DNA of 64,000 nucleotides from Herbiconiux ginsengi (GCF_900107435.1 NZ_FNPZ01000004.1:372001-436000); one strand, 5' to 3'. Positions 1 through 8,916 are shown, counted from the first letter of the stretch. The notes: generated by a model from the letters alone, not told the origin. Numbers and translations are program-made.

Positions 1-360
1 GGTTACACCGTCGCCAACGACGTCACCGCGCGCGACCTGCAGGCCTCCGACGGCCAGTGGGCGAGGGCCAAGGGCTTCGACACCTTCTGCCCGCTCGGCC
101 CCGTGATCGAGACCGAGTTCGACCTCGCCTCGGCGACCGTCGAGACGCGGCTGAACGGGGTGCTGAAGCAGAGCGCACCGCTCAGCGACATGATCCATTC
201 CGTGCCGACGATCGTGGCCTACGCGTCGGCTGCGTTCACCCTGCTGCCGGGCGACGTCATCCTCACCGGCACCCCGGCGGGCGTCGGACCCATGGAGGCG
301 GGCGACACCGTCGAGATCGAGATCTCGGGCCTCGGAGTGCTCAGCAACCCCGTGTTCTGA
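1..360 (+). CDS. Fumarylacetoacetate hydrolase family protein, C-terminal part
   Basis: The gene is cut by the left window edge; the last 119 residues are present in frame 1. They begin with the family motif GYTVANDVTARDLQ, followed by WARAKGFDTFCPLGP and, near the end, GDVILTGTPAGVGPM. These are the metal- and substrate-site segments of the fumarylacetoacetase C-terminal fold, which includes acylpyruvate hydrolases and hydroxyheptadienedioate isomerases. The family cleaves C-C bonds or isomerises 2-oxo acids in aromatic compound and tyrosine breakdown using Mg2+. The exact substrate cannot be told from this fragment. A strong hairpin follows the stop codon. Confidence 0.88.
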   Translation, partial: GYTVANDVTARDLQASDGQWARAKGFDTFCPLGPVIETEFDLASATVETRLNGVLKQSAPLSDMIHSVPTIVAYASAAFTLLPGDVILTGTPAGVGPMEAGDTVEIEISGLGVLSNPVF

Positions 361-373
361 GCCACGCGTTCGC

Positions 374-430
374 CGATCCGTCAGTTCGTGTCGCTTTGGA
401 GGTTCCAGAGCGACAACAAGTGACGGATCG
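374..430. terminator. Convergent hairpin between the FAH-family gene and marR
   Basis: CGATCCGTCA (374-383) pairs perfectly with TGACGGATCG (421-430). After a short mismatched stretch the stem continues with TGTCGCT (389-395) against AGCGACA (409-415). It lies between two converging genes, so it probably terminates both. There is no clear U-tract, which is common in high-GC actinobacteria. Confidence 0.6.
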
Positions 431-438
431 ACGCGGTA

Positions 439-882
439 TCAGGGGTTCTGCGTGAGGCCCGCGGCCGTGTCGAGGGCGTCGAGGGCACCGGCCAGTTGAG
501 CGATCTGCTCGTCGGTGAGCTCCTCGAAGAGCTCGAGCACGTGCTGCGCCCGTTCGGTGCGGGCGCGCAGGATGGCTTCGGCACCGGCATCCGTCGACCC
601 CACGAAGAACGACCGCCCGTCGTCGGGGTCGGCCGTGCGGGTGACCAGCTTCTTGGTCTCGAGGTCGGCGAGCAGACGGGTGATGGTGGGAGCGGCGACG
701 CGCTCCACACGGGCCAGGTCGCCGGGGCGGATCGGGCCGCACCGCACGATGGTCGAGAGGGCCGAGATCTGACCCGGGGTGAGGGTGTCGCTGGTCGCCC
801 GGATGCGCCGGTTCAAGCGCCCCACGGAGAGCGCGAGGCGGGCGGCGATTTCGGCACGGTCCAGGCTGGATTCATTCGTCAT
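439..882 (-). CDS. MarR-family transcriptional regulator
   Basis: This 147-residue protein has the winged-helix layout of MarR repressors. A helical N-terminus (about 1-35) is followed by the DNA-binding core: LTPGQISALSTIVRCGPIRPGDLARVERVAAPTITRLLADLETKKLVTR, then the wing TADPDDGRSFFVGSTDAG. A C-terminal dimerisation helix contains ELTDEQIAQLAGALDALD. MarR repressors usually control an adjacent efflux pump or detoxification gene. Here the start codon overlaps (ATGA) the stop of a truncated MFS transporter remnant, and an AT-rich palindrome lies just upstream of that remnant. The original partner gene therefore appears to have been lost while the regulator and its probable operator stayed. 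Confidence 0.9.
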   Translation of the reverse strand: MTNESSLDRAEIAARLALSVGRLNRRIRATSDTLTPGQISALSTIVRCGPIRPGDLARVERVAAPTITRLLADLETKKLVTRTADPDDGRSFFVGSTDAGAEAILRARTERAQHVLELFEELTDEQIAQLAGALDALDTAAGLTQNP

Positions 883-1049
883 CGAGTTTGACTTTCGGTC
901 ACCGAGTGGGCGGGTTGCGACGAGTCTTTCACATGTACGTACTTCTTGCCCCGACTGAACCAGGCGATTGCCGCGATCACCGACAGGATGGCCGCCGCGT
1001 CGAACACGATGACGAGCCCTGATTGGTAGGGCACGATGCGGTCGGAATT
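879..1049 (-). pseudogene. Remnant: last 56 codons of an MFS efflux transporter
   Basis: Reading the minus strand from 1049 to the stop at 879-881 gives 56 residues with no interrupting stop. They start NSDRIVPYQSGLVIVFD, continue into a hydrophobic helix (AAAILSVIAAIAWF) and end in a basic and polar cytoplasmic tail (SRGKKYVHVKDSS). This is the shape of the last membrane helix and tail of DHA2-type MFS drug exporters. No start codon with a ribosome site and no other eleven-plus helices are present; a palindromic operator and the end of the next gene region follow directly upstream. The stop overlaps the marR start by ATGA, as in an intact MFS-marR operon. I infer an internal deletion that joined the promoter to the 3' end of the pump gene. 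Confidence 0.6.
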
Positions 1050-1050
1050 G

Positions 1051-1070
1051 GTTAATGTATATAAACTAAC
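1051..1070. promoter_or_regulatory. AT-rich palindromic operator, probable MarR site
   Basis: GTTAATGTATATAAACTAAC reads nearly the same on both strands (16 of 20 positions symmetric). It is strongly AT-rich within very GC-rich DNA. It lies upstream of the MFS remnant and marR on the minus strand, as expected for the autoregulated operator of the marR gene at 439-882. Overlapping TATATA-like bases could serve as the -10 element. The 883-1204 stretch without an intact gene thus holds the MFS remnant, this operator and the hairpin at 1105-1169. Confidence 0.55.
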
Positions 1071-1104
1071 AAGACGTCTACCGTGGTGCGTGGGCGCGCA
1101 AGGG

Positions 1105-1169
1105 AACGGGCGGAGGTCCGAGCGGCCGGCGCCGATGGCGTCGCCGGCGGGCTCGGACCTCCGCCCGTT
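1105..1169 (-). terminator. Long perfect hairpin downstream of the SDR gene
   Basis: A 19-bp arm at 1105-1123 (AACGGGCGGAGGTCCGAGC) is perfectly complementary to 1151-1169. The 27-base loop contains a further GCCGGCG/CGCCGGC pairing. It sits 36 bases beyond the stop of the minus-strand SDR gene and is followed on that strand by a short TTCCC run. It most likely ends the yceI-SDR transcript. Confidence 0.65.
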
Positions 1170-1204
1170 TGCCGTGTCTCTGCGTGTCGGCCCCTAGGAG
1201 GAGC

Positions 1205-1954
1205 TCAGTCGGGCAGGCCGTCGTAGTCGGCGGGCCCGGCCAGCTGACCGCCGTCGACCGTGAGGTCGGCGCCGGTCACGAACCGCGATTCGTCGGAGGC
1301 GAGGTACAGCACGGCCTGTGCGATGTCCTCCGGCTCGCCGACGCGGCCGAGCGCGATGCCGCTGGTGTCGAAGACGACTCCTGCCGTCATGGGTGTTCTG
1401 ATCTGTCCGGGGTGCACTGCGTTGACCCGGATCCCGTACGGGCCGAGTTCCAGCGCGACGGTCTTCGTGAGTCCGCGCACGCCCCATTTGGCCGTCACGT
1501 AGCCGGACATCCGGGGCACGCCCTGGAAGCCGCCGACCGATCCGATGTTGACGATCGAGCCGTGCCCGGCCGCCCGCATGCTCGGGGACACCGCCTGGAT
1601 GCCGTTGAAGACGCCGATCAGGTTGACGTCGAGCATGCGCTGCAACCGTGTGACGTCCCACTCGTCAAGAGGCGCGGGATCGGCTATGCCGGCGTTGTTG
1701 ACCAGGATGTCGACCGTGCCGAACCGACGCTCGGTGTGCTCGATCACCTCGGCCCAGGACTCGGGTGACCGGACGTCGAGGGTGGCGGCCTGCACGCGCG
1801 GGCCCAGTTCGTCGGCGAGTGACTGTGTGCTGGTGATGTCGACGTCTGCCGCGACGACATTCGCCCCCTCGGCTGCCAGGAGGCGGACCGTGGCTGCGCC
1901 CATGCCCTTGGCGCCGCCGGTGACCACGGCGGTTCGTCCTTCAACTCGTCGCAT
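1205..1954 (-). CDS. Short-chain dehydrogenase/reductase (SDR, classical type)
   Basis: This 249-residue enzyme shows the complete classical SDR set. The Rossmann glycine motif TGGAKGMG spans residues 12-19, with Asp37 at the end of beta-2 suggesting NAD(H) preference. The structural NNAG is at 86-89. The catalytic tetrad is Asn111, Ser139, Tyr152 and Lys156 (YVTAK). The C-terminal VTGADLTVDGGQ is the usual family ending. It oxidises or reduces an alcohol/ketone substrate that cannot be named from sequence; family relatives include 3-alpha/20-beta-hydroxysteroid and acyl-carrier-protein reductases. It follows yceI by 21 bases on the same strand, so the two are probably co-transcribed from the double-operator promoter at 2559-2611. 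Confidence 0.93.
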   Translation of the reverse strand: MRRVEGRTAVVTGGAKGMGAATVRLLAAEGANVVAADVDITSTQSLADELGPRVQAATLDVRSPESWAEVIEHTERRFGTVDILVNNAGIADPAPLDEWDVTRLQRMLDVNLIGVFNGIQAVSPSMRAAGHGSIVNIGSVGGFQGVPRMSGYVTAKWGVRGLTKTVALELGPYGIRVNAVHPGQIRTPMTAGVVFDTSGIALGRVGEPEDIAQAVLYLASDESRFVTGADLTVDGGQLAGPADYDGLPD

Positions 1955-1975
1955 GACGCTTCCTTCCCTCGGTCG

Positions 1976-2533
1976 CTACTTCTGCAGCGTCAACTGGATC
2001 TCGATGGCGATCGCGATCGTGGTGCCGAGCGTCAGCCCACCCGCCTCGGTGGCGGCGTTCCAGTTCACCCCGAACTCGGTGCGGTCGATCGTGGTGGTCG
2101 CTTCGGCGCCGATCTTCACCTGACCGAGGCTGTCGGTGGCGATGCCCCCGAACTCCGTGGTCAGGGTCACAGGGCGAGTCACGCCCCGCAGAGTCAGGTC
2201 GCCGTCGATGAGCAGTCGGTCGCCGTCGGTCCGGTGGCCGGTGGAGCGGAAGTGCATCTGCGGAAACTCCTCGGCGGCGAAGAAGTCGCTCGTGCGGAGG
2301 TGTGCATCCCGTGCGGGCTGCGCGGTGTTCACGCTGGCGATCTCGATCGTCGCCTCGATCGTGGAGTCGGCGGGGTCCTCGGCTGTGACGAGGGTGACGT
2401 CGAATTCGTCGAACGTTCCTCGCACCTTGCTGATGGCGAGGTGGCGAACGCTGAAGGTGATCCGCGCGTGATCGCGATCGACCTTCCAGGTGCCGGGGAC
2501 GTAGCCGGGGATGCTGGTGGCGGTGATGGTCAT
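1976..2533 (-). CDS. YceI-family polyisoprenoid-binding protein
   Basis: This 185-residue protein starts TITATSIPGYVPGTWKVDRDHARITFSVRHLAISKVRGTF, the hallmark opening of the YceI lipocalin-like beta-barrel. It continues with the typical ADSTIEATIEIASVNT and RDAHLRTSDFF segments. YceI proteins bind amphiphilic isoprenoid or quinone-like lipids in an eight-stranded barrel and are often stress or pH induced. No signal peptide is visible, so this is a cytoplasmic member, as is common in actinobacteria. It is the first gene after the operator array and faces a MarR-type regulator, which points to ligand- or redox-responsive control together with the downstream dehydrogenase. Confidence 0.93.
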   Translation of the reverse strand: MTITATSIPGYVPGTWKVDRDHARITFSVRHLAISKVRGTFDEFDVTLVTAEDPADSTIEATIEIASVNTAQPARDAHLRTSDFFAAEEFPQMHFRSTGHRTDGDRLLIDGDLTLRGVTRPVTLTTEFGGIATDSLGQVKIGAEATTTIDRTEFGVNWNAATEAGGLTLGTTIAIAIEIQLTLQK

Positions 2534-2558
2534 GAATGGGTGGCCCTTCTGTTCGCAT

Positions 2559-2611
2559 TACTTGACATTTCAAGTAGAAGCCTGCCTGCCTTCTACTTGA
2601 AATGTCAAGTA
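2559..2611. promoter_or_regulatory. Double palindromic operator in the yceI/marR divergent promoter
   Basis: Two copies of a 16-base palindrome (ACTTGACATTTCAAGT at 2560-2575 and its reverse complement at 2595-2610) lie in opposite orientation inside a larger, perfect 21-bp inverted repeat (2560-2580 against 2591-2611; arms separated by ten bases). Their centres are 35 bp apart. The array covers the space between divergent yceI and the MarR-type gene, so one repressor bound at both sites could silence both directions. No other binding protein is encoded next to it, so the regulator at 2659 is the natural candidate. Confidence 0.75.
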
Positions 2612-2658
2612 GCCCAGCTCGAGAGGTCCTCAGCTTGAGTCGTCAAGCAATTCGGCCG

Positions 2659-3135
2659 ATGATGGTGCCCATGGTCGATGACACCCCGTGGCTGGCGCCT
2701 GATGAAGCCGACGCCTGGATTCAGATGCTGGCGGTCGTCGAATTCCTGCCGACCGTGATCGACCAGCAGTTGAAGCGGGACTCCGGAGTGGGCCGCTTCG
2801 ACTACTCGATCCTGGCCATGCTGTCGACGGCGGAGAACCGCACTCTCACCATGCTGGATCTCAGCGTGGTGACGTTCGGCTCCCTGTCCCGGTTGTCGCA
2901 CACGGTGTCGCGGCTCTGTGAGCGCGGATTGGTGGAGCGCGAGCGGATCGGCGGGAACCGCTACATCTCGCTCACCGACGCGGGATGGAAGCTCCTGGTC
3001 GCCGCCGCACCAGGGCACGTCGTCGAGGTGCGCCGTCAGGTGTTCGACCACATCACGCCCGAGGATGCGCGCGAGCTGGCGCGCATCCTGAGACCCGTCG
3101 CCGATCACCTCCGGTCGTCGGCCCCGCGCTCCTAG
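2659..3135 (+). CDS. MarR-family regulator, divergent from yceI-SDR
   Basis: From the ATG at 2659 the protein has 158 residues. PWLAPDEADAWIQMLAV and a following helix form the N-terminal dimer interface. The winged helix-turn-helix contains RFDYSILAMLSTAENRTLTMLDLSVVTFGSLSRLSHTVSRLCERGLVERE, and the wing is RIGGNRYISLTDAGWKLL. An upstream in-frame ATG at 2602 lies inside the operator and would add a non-conserved tail, so I reject it; ATG 2662 or 2671 is also possible because no strong ribosome site decides. The gene faces yceI across two palindromic sites and probably represses itself and the yceI-SDR unit. The inducing ligand is unknown. Confidence 0.88.
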   Translation: MMVPMVDDTPWLAPDEADAWIQMLAVVEFLPTVIDQQLKRDSGVGRFDYSILAMLSTAENRTLTMLDLSVVTFGSLSRLSHTVSRLCERGLVERERIGGNRYISLTDAGWKLLVAAAPGHVVEVRRQVFDHITPEDARELARILRPVADHLRSSAPRS

Positions 3136-3149
3136 ACGCCCGCTCCCGT

Positions 3150-4658
3150 TCAGGCGAGCGGGCGCCCCTCGTCTCCCTGTTCCTCGGGGGACGGGATGGC
3201 TCGCTCGGCAATGAGGCGGCGAAGCCACAACGCACTGTCCTTCAGGATCCGCTCCTGGGTGTCGTAGTCGACGCGGATGATCCCGAAACGCTTGGAGTAG
3301 CCGTAGCCCCACTCGAAGTTGTCGAGGAGGCTCCACACCTGGTAGCCGCGCAGATCGACCCCCTGGGCGAGTGCGCGATGCGCGGCCGTGAAATGGCGCT
3401 GCAGATAGTCCACCCGCAACGGATCGTGCACCCTCGGTGCGCCGTCGATCCCGTCGAACGACACGACGTCTTCGAACGCCGCTCCGTTCTCGGTGATCAT
3501 CAGAGGCTGCGACGGGAACTCCTCGTGCAGGGCCAGCAGGAGCTCGAGCAGTCCGGACGGGTCGATGTTCCACCCCATCGCCGTGTAGGGCCCTTCCTGC
3601 GGCAGGAATTCCACGTCGTCGGCGCCCGGCCACGGCGAGCCGCCGACGTCTTTGTGCCCGTCGGCCATCGATCGCGGGGAGACCCCGTCCCAGTGCCGCA
3701 CGAGCGTGGTGGCGTAGTAGTTCACCCCCAGCACGTCGATCGGCTGGTTGATCGCGGCGAGGTCGCCTTCGAGAACGAACGACCAGTCGGTGATGGAGGC
3801 GGTGTCCTCGAACAGGTCGGCCGGGTAGGCGCCGTGCAGCAGCGGACCCGTGAACGCGCGGTTCGCGATGGCGTCGATCCGGCGCACCGCGTCGGCTCCG
3901 GACTCGCCCGACCCCGCTTCGGCGCGGAGAACGTGCAGGTTCAGGGTGATCGAGTACTGCGGGTCGTTGGTCACCACCTCGCGCAGTGCGGCGATCGCGA
4001 GCCCGTGCGCCAGGTTCAGGTGGTGCACGGCGCGCAGCGCCGCCTCCGGCGATGCGATCCCGGGAGCGTGCGCTCCAGAACCGTAGCCGAGATAGGCCGA
4101 GCACCACGGCTCGTTCAGCGTCGTCCAGACCGCGATGCGGTCGCCGAGCGCCTCGCCCACGACCCGAGCGTATTCGGCGAAGGCCAGCGCCGTCGAACGC
4201 ACTGTCCAGCCGCCCTCGTCCTCGAGCGCCTGCGGCAGATCCCAGTGGTAGAGCGTGGCGATCGGCGTGATCCCGCGCGCGATCAGGCCGTCGACGAGCC
4301 GCGAGTAGAACGCGATCCCCTCGGGCAGGGCCGGTCCCCGGCCGGTGGGCTGGATGCGCGGCCAGGCGATCGAGAAGCGGTAGGACTCGAGACCCAGCTC
4401 CTGCATCAGGTCGAGATCGGCCTCCCAGCGGTGGTAATGGTCGTCGGCCACGTCGCCGGTGTCGCCGTTCCAGACTCTCCCGGGCGTGTGGCTGAAGGTG
4501 TCCCAGATCGACGGCCCTCGTCCGTCCTCGTCGACGGCTCCCTCGATCTGGTAGGCCGCGGTGGCGGAACCGATCACGAAACCGGGCGGGAACTTCAGAC
4601 CCGTGTCACGGAAATCGTCGCGTCCCGTCGTCATCCCGGAAGCATCCTCCGCGCTCAT
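3150..4658 (-). CDS. Glycoside hydrolase family 1 beta-glucosidase
   Basis: This 502-residue GH1 enzyme opens with [20 protein letters not shown] and WDTFSHTPG, the usual GH1 N-terminal motifs. The general acid/base lies in TLNEPW (Glu183) and the nucleophile in LMITENG (Glu390). The C-terminal [24 protein letters not shown] carries the conserved aglycone and sugar contacts. It has no signal peptide, so it should hydrolyse imported beta-glucosides or beta-linked oligosaccharides in the cytoplasm. The start chosen (MSAEDASG) overlaps the stop of the alpha-xylosidase by ATGA, showing translational coupling. Together the two enzymes could take apart an alpha-xylosylated beta-glucan oligosaccharide such as one from xyloglucan; the exact substrate is inferred. 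Confidence 0.95.
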   Translation of the reverse strand: MSAEDASGMTTGRDDFRDTGLKFPPGFVIGSATAAYQIEGAVDEDGRGPSIWDTFSHTPGRVWNGDTGDVADDHYHRWEADLDLMQELGLESYRFSIAWPRIQPTGRGPALPEGIAFYSRLVDGLIARGITPIATLYHWDLPQALEDEGGWTVRSTALAFAEYARVVGEALGDRIAVWTTLNEPWCSAYLGYGSGAHAPGIASPEAALRAVHHLNLAHGLAIAALREVVTNDPQYSITLNLHVLRAEAGSGESGADAVRRIDAIANRAFTGPLLHGAYPADLFEDTASITDWSFVLEGDLAAINQPIDVLGVNYYATTLVRHWDGVSPRSMADGHKDVGGSPWPGADDVEFLPQEGPYTAMGWNIDPSGLLELLLALHEEFPSQPLMITENGAAFEDVVSFDGIDGAPRVHDPLRVDYLQRHFTAAHRALAQGVDLRGYQVWSLLDNFEWGYGYSKRFGIIRVDYDTQERILKDSALWLRRLIAERAIPSPEEQGDEGRPLA

Positions 4659-6958
4659 GCGCCGGCCGCCGTGACCGAGAACTCGACGTCCGAGGCATCC
4701 GTCGTGACCTCGATGGAGCCGTCGCCGGCCCGCGCGACGTCGAAGACCACGGCTCGCCCGTCGGAGGGAGATGTCACCGTCACCGACGACGGCCCGCCGT
4801 CGCCCGGATAGGTCACGAACGACAGCGACTCGAAGTAGTCGTGATCGGGTCGATCGACCCGCGAGGTCATCGGCAGCACCGATCCGCCACGCACCCAGAG
4901 CGGAAGGCTGAAGACGTCGTGCGTCTCGCGTCGCCAGGTGCCCGCGGATTGAACGACGGTCTCTCCGGTGAGCAGCTGCGTCCACGTGCCGGCCGGCAGG
5001 TAGTAGTCCACCACTCCCGACGCCGAGAACACCGGCGCCACCAGGATCGACGATCCGATCATGTACTGCCGGTCGAGGTACCGCACGGCCGGATCGGCGG
5101 GGAACTCCAGCAGCATCGGGCGCATGAAGGGCACTCCGGAGGCGTGCGCTTCGAGACCCACCGAGTAGAGATAGGGCATCAGCGACAACTTCAGGGTGGA
5201 GAACCGGCGCGTCACCTCGACGGCCTCCTCGTCGAAGGCCCACGGCACCCGGTAGCTCGTGGAGCCGTGCAGTCGCGAGTGCGACGACAGCAGCCCGAAC
5301 GCGACCCAGCGTTTGAACACCTCCGGATCGGGTGTGCCCTCGAATCCGCCGATGTCGTGGCTCCAGAAGCCGAATCCGCTCAGCGCGAGCGAGAGCCCGC
5401 CGCGAAGCGTCTCGGCCATCGACACGAACGACGAGGAGTTGTCGCCGCCCCAGTGCACGGGCATCCGCTGCCCGCCCGTCGTTGCCGAGCGGGCGAACAG
5501 CACTGCGGAGCCCACCCCGTTCTCCTCCTCGAGCACCTCGAACACGGCCTCGTTGTAGAGCTGGGTGTAGAGGTTGTGCATGGTCTCGGGCGACGAGCCG
5601 TCGTGCCACACCACGTCGAGCGGCACGCGCTCGCCGAAGTCGGTCTTGATGGCGTCGACGCCCTGCCGCACGAGGGTGCGCACCTTCTCCTGGAACCAGC
5701 TGCGCGCCTCCGGGTTGGTGAAGTCGACCAGACCCATCCCGGCCTGCCAGAAGTCCCATTGCCACACCGTGCCGTCGGGGCGCTTCACGAGGTAGCCCGC
5801 GGCGGCGCCCTCGGCGAAGAGGGCCGAGCGCTGGGCGATGTAGGGGTTCAGCCATGCCGACACGCGCAGCGAGCGCTCGTGCAGGCGGGCGAGCATCCCC
5901 TCCGGGTCGGGGAAGGTGCGGGCGTCCCAGTCGAAGTCGGTCCAGTTGAACTCGCGCATCCAGAAGCAGTCGAAGTGGAACACCGACAGGGGCAGCTCGC
6001 GCTCCTTCATGCCGTCGATGAAGCTCGTGACGGTGGCCTCGTCGTAGTCGGTGGTGAACGAGGTCGAGAGCCACAGACCGTACGACCAGGCGGGCACGCG
6101 CGCGGGCCGGCCGGTCAGCGCGGTGTATCGCGACAGCACGTCCTTCGGGGTGGGCCCGTCGATCACGAAGTACTCCAACGACTCGCCGGCGGTCGAGAAC
6201 TGCACCCGCTCGACGGCCTCTGAGCCCACCTCGAACGACACGTGCTCGGGATGATTCACGAGCACGCCGTAGCCCTCCGAGGAGAGGTAGAACGGCACGT
6301 TCTTGTACGATTGCTCGCTCGACGTGCCGCCGTCGGCATTCCAGGAGTCGACGGTCTGCCCGTTCTTCACCACCGGGCCGAAGCGCTCTCCGAGCCCGTA
6401 GATGGTCTCGCCGACACCCAGGTCGAGCTGCTCGTGCACGTAATGGGCGGATGATGCGAGCCCTGTAGCGGTGACGCCCGCGATGCCGGCCGGTTCCGCT
6501 GCCACCGGGGCCCCGGGCGCGAGGGTGATGTAGCCGACGGACTTGTGGCCGCTCGCCGTGAGCGCGCGGGTCTGACCGTCGTCGTTCGTGGAGTGGAAGC
6601 TCAGCGACCAGGGCGCCCCGGTCGCGATACGAGCGGTGAGCGAGCCGGTGGTGAGGGTGCCGGCATCGCCGTCGACCTGCGCCGCGCCGACTCCCGGTTC
6701 GGCGCCGACCAGCTCGAAGCCGGGGGAGGGCCGCGCTCCCTGGAAGTGCTCGATCCGCACCCGCACCACGCCCTCGAGCGGCGACGAGAGCGTCACCGTC
6801 AGCAACGGCCGGTTGAGCACATCGCCCCGCGACTCGATGCGCTTCGTGGGGGCGGATACGACGAGGCTGCCGCCGCGTGCTTCGATGTCGTAGGCCTCCT
6901 GGGCGTAGACAGCGGAGACTCCGGGTCGGACGTGCCAGAAGCCGTCGGTGAACTTCAT
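4655..6958 (-). CDS. yicI: Glycoside hydrolase family 31 alpha-xylosidase (YicI type)
   Basis: This 767-residue enzyme aligns along its length with YicI-type alpha-xylosidases, from [14 protein letters not shown] at the N-terminus onward. The catalytic nucleophile is Asp440 in [10 protein letters not shown] and the acid/base Asp506 in [19 protein letters not shown]. Both motifs match the alpha-xylosidase subgroup more closely than alpha-glucosidases. The order is N-terminal beta-sandwich (to about 270), TIM barrel (about 285-620) and C-terminal beta domains. It releases alpha-1,6-linked xylose from isoprimeverose-like units in the cytoplasm. It lies between the ABC permease genes and the GH1 gene on one strand, consistent with intracellular degradation of imported xyloglucan fragments. 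Confidence 0.95.
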   Translation of the reverse strand: MKFTDGFWHVRPGVSAVYAQEAYDIEARGGSLVVSAPTKRIESRGDVLNRPLLTVTLSSPLEGVVRVRIEHFQGARPSPGFELVGAEPGVGAAQVDGDAGTLTTGSLTARIATGAPWSLSFHSTNDDGQTRALTASGHKSVGYITLAPGAPVAAEPAGIAGVTATGLASSAHYVHEQLDLGVGETIYGLGERFGPVVKNGQTVDSWNADGGTSSEQSYKNVPFYLSSEGYGVLVNHPEHVSFEVGSEAVERVQFSTAGESLEYFVIDGPTPKDVLSRYTALTGRPARVPAWSYGLWLSTSFTTDYDEATVTSFIDGMKERELPLSVFHFDCFWMREFNWTDFDWDARTFPDPEGMLARLHERSLRVSAWLNPYIAQRSALFAEGAAAGYLVKRPDGTVWQWDFWQAGMGLVDFTNPEARSWFQEKVRTLVRQGVDAIKTDFGERVPLDVVWHDGSSPETMHNLYTQLYNEAVFEVLEEENGVGSAVLFARSATTGGQRMPVHWGGDNSSSFVSMAETLRGGLSLALSGFGFWSHDIGGFEGTPDPEVFKRWVAFGLLSSHSRLHGSTSYRVPWAFDEEAVEVTRRFSTLKLSLMPYLYSVGLEAHASGVPFMRPMLLEFPADPAVRYLDRQYMIGSSILVAPVFSASGVVDYYLPAGTWTQLLTGETVVQSAGTWRRETHDVFSLPLWVRGGSVLPMTSRVDRPDHDYFESLSFVTYPGDGGPSSVTVTSPSDGRAVVFDVARAGDGSIEVTTDASDVEFSVTAAGA

Positions 6959-6992
6959 TGAATTCCTTCGTATCGGTCGGGGTCAGCAGGCG

Positions 6993-7895
6993 TCACTTCA
7001 CCGCGCCGGCCGTGATGCCGCGGGTGAGGGTGCGCTGGAAGATGAGGAAGAACACCAGAGTCGGGATGAGGCCGAGAAGTGCCGAGGCGCTGGTGGTCGT
7101 GACATCCATCAGACGATCGCCCTGAAGCACGCTGATGGCCACGGGCACGGTCTGGTTGTCGTTCGACACCAGGAACGTCAGCGGAATGAGGAACTCGTTC
7201 CAGGTCCAGATGAAGAAGAAGATCAGCAGCACCGACAGCGTGGGCCGCGAGATGGGCACGATCACGCGCCACAGGGTCTTCCATCGCCCGGCGCCGTCGA
7301 GAGCGGCTGCCTCGAGGACCTCCTTGGGGAAGGTTCCGAACACGCTCGACAGCAGGTAGGTGCCGAAGGCGCTCTGGATGACGGTGAAGATGATGATGAC
7401 GCTCCACACGTTGTCGTAGAGGCCCACCTGCTTGAACATGTAGTACAGCGGGTAGAGCAGCGCCTCTTGGGGCAGCAGGTTCGCGAGCAGGAACAGCACG
7501 ATGATCGAGGTGCGGGCGCGCACGCGGCCGATGCCGATCGCGAAGGCGTTCAGCACGGAGACGAGCACCGCGAGCACCGAGACGACACCGGAGATGAAGA
7601 TGCTGTTCCACAACTTCTGGGGAAAGTCGACGCGCTCCCAGAAGCGCACGATGCCGTCGAAGTAGAGCTGCGTGGGGAGCTGCAGCGGGCCGGTGGCCGC
7701 GTAGTCCTGGGGCGACTTGAACGAGTTGATCAGGATGAGGATGAACGGGAACGCGATCAGAACGGCGACCACGACGGCGGCGACGAGCAGCACCCAGTCG
7801 GTGATGGTGCGCGGGCGTTTGCCGTTCCGGTGGCGCCTGGTGGGAGCGATCTTCGCCGGGGTGGACGGGCGGGCGGGAGCAGTCGTGGCGGTCAC
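6993..7895 (-). CDS. Carbohydrate ABC transporter permease, MalG type
   Basis: The GTG at 7895 overlaps the stop of the upstream permease (GTGA) and gives 300 residues. After a basic N-terminal tail, six membrane helices follow. The EAA loop is EVLEAAALDGAGRWKTLWRVIVPISRP, the docking site for the ATPase. The C-terminus ends with RTLTRGITAGAVK, the typical MalG-family tail ending in GAVK. It forms half of the membrane channel for sugar import with the permease at 7892-8884. No ATPase gene is in this operon. Actinobacterial sugar ABC systems commonly use a shared MsiK-type ATPase encoded elsewhere, which I infer here. Confidence 0.95.
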   Translation of the reverse strand: MTATTAPARPSTPAKIAPTRRHRNGKRPRTITDWVLLVAAVVVAVLIAFPFILILINSFKSPQDYAATGPLQLPTQLYFDGIVRFWERVDFPQKLWNSIFISGVVSVLAVLVSVLNAFAIGIGRVRARTSIIVLFLLANLLPQEALLYPLYYMFKQVGLYDNVWSVIIIFTVIQSAFGTYLLSSVFGTFPKEVLEAAALDGAGRWKTLWRVIVPISRPTLSVLLIFFFIWTWNEFLIPLTFLVSNDNQTVPVAISVLQGDRLMDVTTTSASALLGLIPTLVFFLIFQRTLTRGITAGAVK

Positions 7896-8884
7896 AGGCC
7901 GGCCCTCTCCTTCTCTTCTCCGCGCAGTTGCGCACGGATGAATGCGATGGCGACGATCGCGATGATGACGGTGAGCGCCGTGGCGATGGTGGCGCCGTAG
8001 CCCACCTGCTGGGATTGGAAGAACTCGCTGTATGCGTAGTACGCGGGCACCAGGGTGGACGTGCCGGGGCCGCCCCCGGTGAGCACGTAGATCGGTCCGA
8101 AGACCTTCAGCGCGGCGATGGTGCAGGTGAGGGCCACCACGTAGATCTCGGGGCGGATGATGCTGACCGTGATGGAGCGGAACCGCTGCAGCCAGTTGGC
8201 GCCATCGAGCTCGGCGGCTTCGTAGAGTTCGGGGTCGACGCGTTGCAGAGCCGCCATGAAGATGACGATGGGGTAGCCGATCTGCACCCAGACCATCACC
8301 ATCATGATGCTGGCGAGCGCGGTGTCGGGGCTGCCCAGCCAGTTGTGGGCGAGCGCGCCGAGGCCGATGGACTCGAGGATCTGGTTGAGCGCCCCGTCGT
8401 CGCCCGGCCGGAGGATCCAGCCGATCACGATACCGGCCACGGCCACGGGCAGGATCTGCGGGAGGTAGTAGGTGGCTCGCAGGAAGCTGGCCAGACGGCC
8501 GCCGAACTTGCGGCCGATCAGGTCGAACAGCAGGGCCGCCAACAGCAGCCCCAGCAGGGTGGGCACGATCACCATCGCGATGATCATCGCGATGGAGTTG
8601 CGGAACGAGGCCCAGAAGGCCGCGTCGCCGAACAGTTCGATCCAGTTGTCGAGGCCGATGAACTCGGGCGGCTTGATGCCGCGCCATTCGGTGAAGCTGA
8701 GGTACACGTTCCACCCCAGTGGAATGAGCACGATCACCGTCAGCAGCACGAAGCCGGGCAGGAGGTAGAGCCAGTACGCGCCGCGGCCGCGGCCGCCCCG
8801 GCTCGGGATGAGGGGCTCATCCGGAGTCAGGGCGGCCTTGGCGGGGCGCTTCGCCGGGCGGACGAAGGGCACGGAGGTTGCCAT
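7892..8884 (-). CDS. Carbohydrate ABC transporter permease, MalF type
   Basis: This 330-residue protein has a proline- and basic-rich cytoplasmic N-terminus. A first membrane helix is YWLYLLPGFVLLTVIVLIPLGWNVYLSF, and five more helices follow. The EAA motif is ELYEAAELDGANWLQRFRSITVSIIRPE. The family-typical ITGGGPGTST-like segment appears as VLTGGGPGTSTLVPAYYAYSEFF. It pairs with the downstream permease to import an oligosaccharide delivered by the lipoprotein encoded just upstream. Spacing to that gene is 32 bases, so it belongs to the same transcript. Confidence 0.95.
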   Translation of the reverse strand: MATSVPFVRPAKRPAKAALTPDEPLIPSRGGRGRGAYWLYLLPGFVLLTVIVLIPLGWNVYLSFTEWRGIKPPEFIGLDNWIELFGDAAFWASFRNSIAMIIAMVIVPTLLGLLLAALLFDLIGRKFGGRLASFLRATYYLPQILPVAVAGIVIGWILRPGDDGALNQILESIGLGALAHNWLGSPDTALASIMMVMVWVQIGYPIVIFMAALQRVDPELYEAAELDGANWLQRFRSITVSIIRPEIYVVALTCTIAALKVFGPIYVLTGGGPGTSTLVPAYYAYSEFFQSQQVGYGATIATALTVIIAIVAIAFIRAQLRGEEKERAGL

Positions 8885-8916
8885 GAGTGACTTTCGGTCT
8901 TCTCGGTGTTCTCTGA

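Noticed and set aside
2602-2658. Upstream ATG of the MarR-type gene at 2602
   Set aside because: It lies inside the operator and the added residues do not match the family; starts at 2659-2671 fit better.
2985-4811. 608-codon open frame on the plus strand
   Set aside because: It is antisense to the GH1 and GH31 genes, Arg/Gly/His-rich without motifs, and arises from the high G+C content of those genes.
4658-6074. Possible upstream extension of the GH1 gene into one 974-residue protein
   Set aside because: The extra residues are a different frame of the alpha-xylosidase gene and show no protein family features; the ATGA overlap gives a natural GH1 start at 4658.
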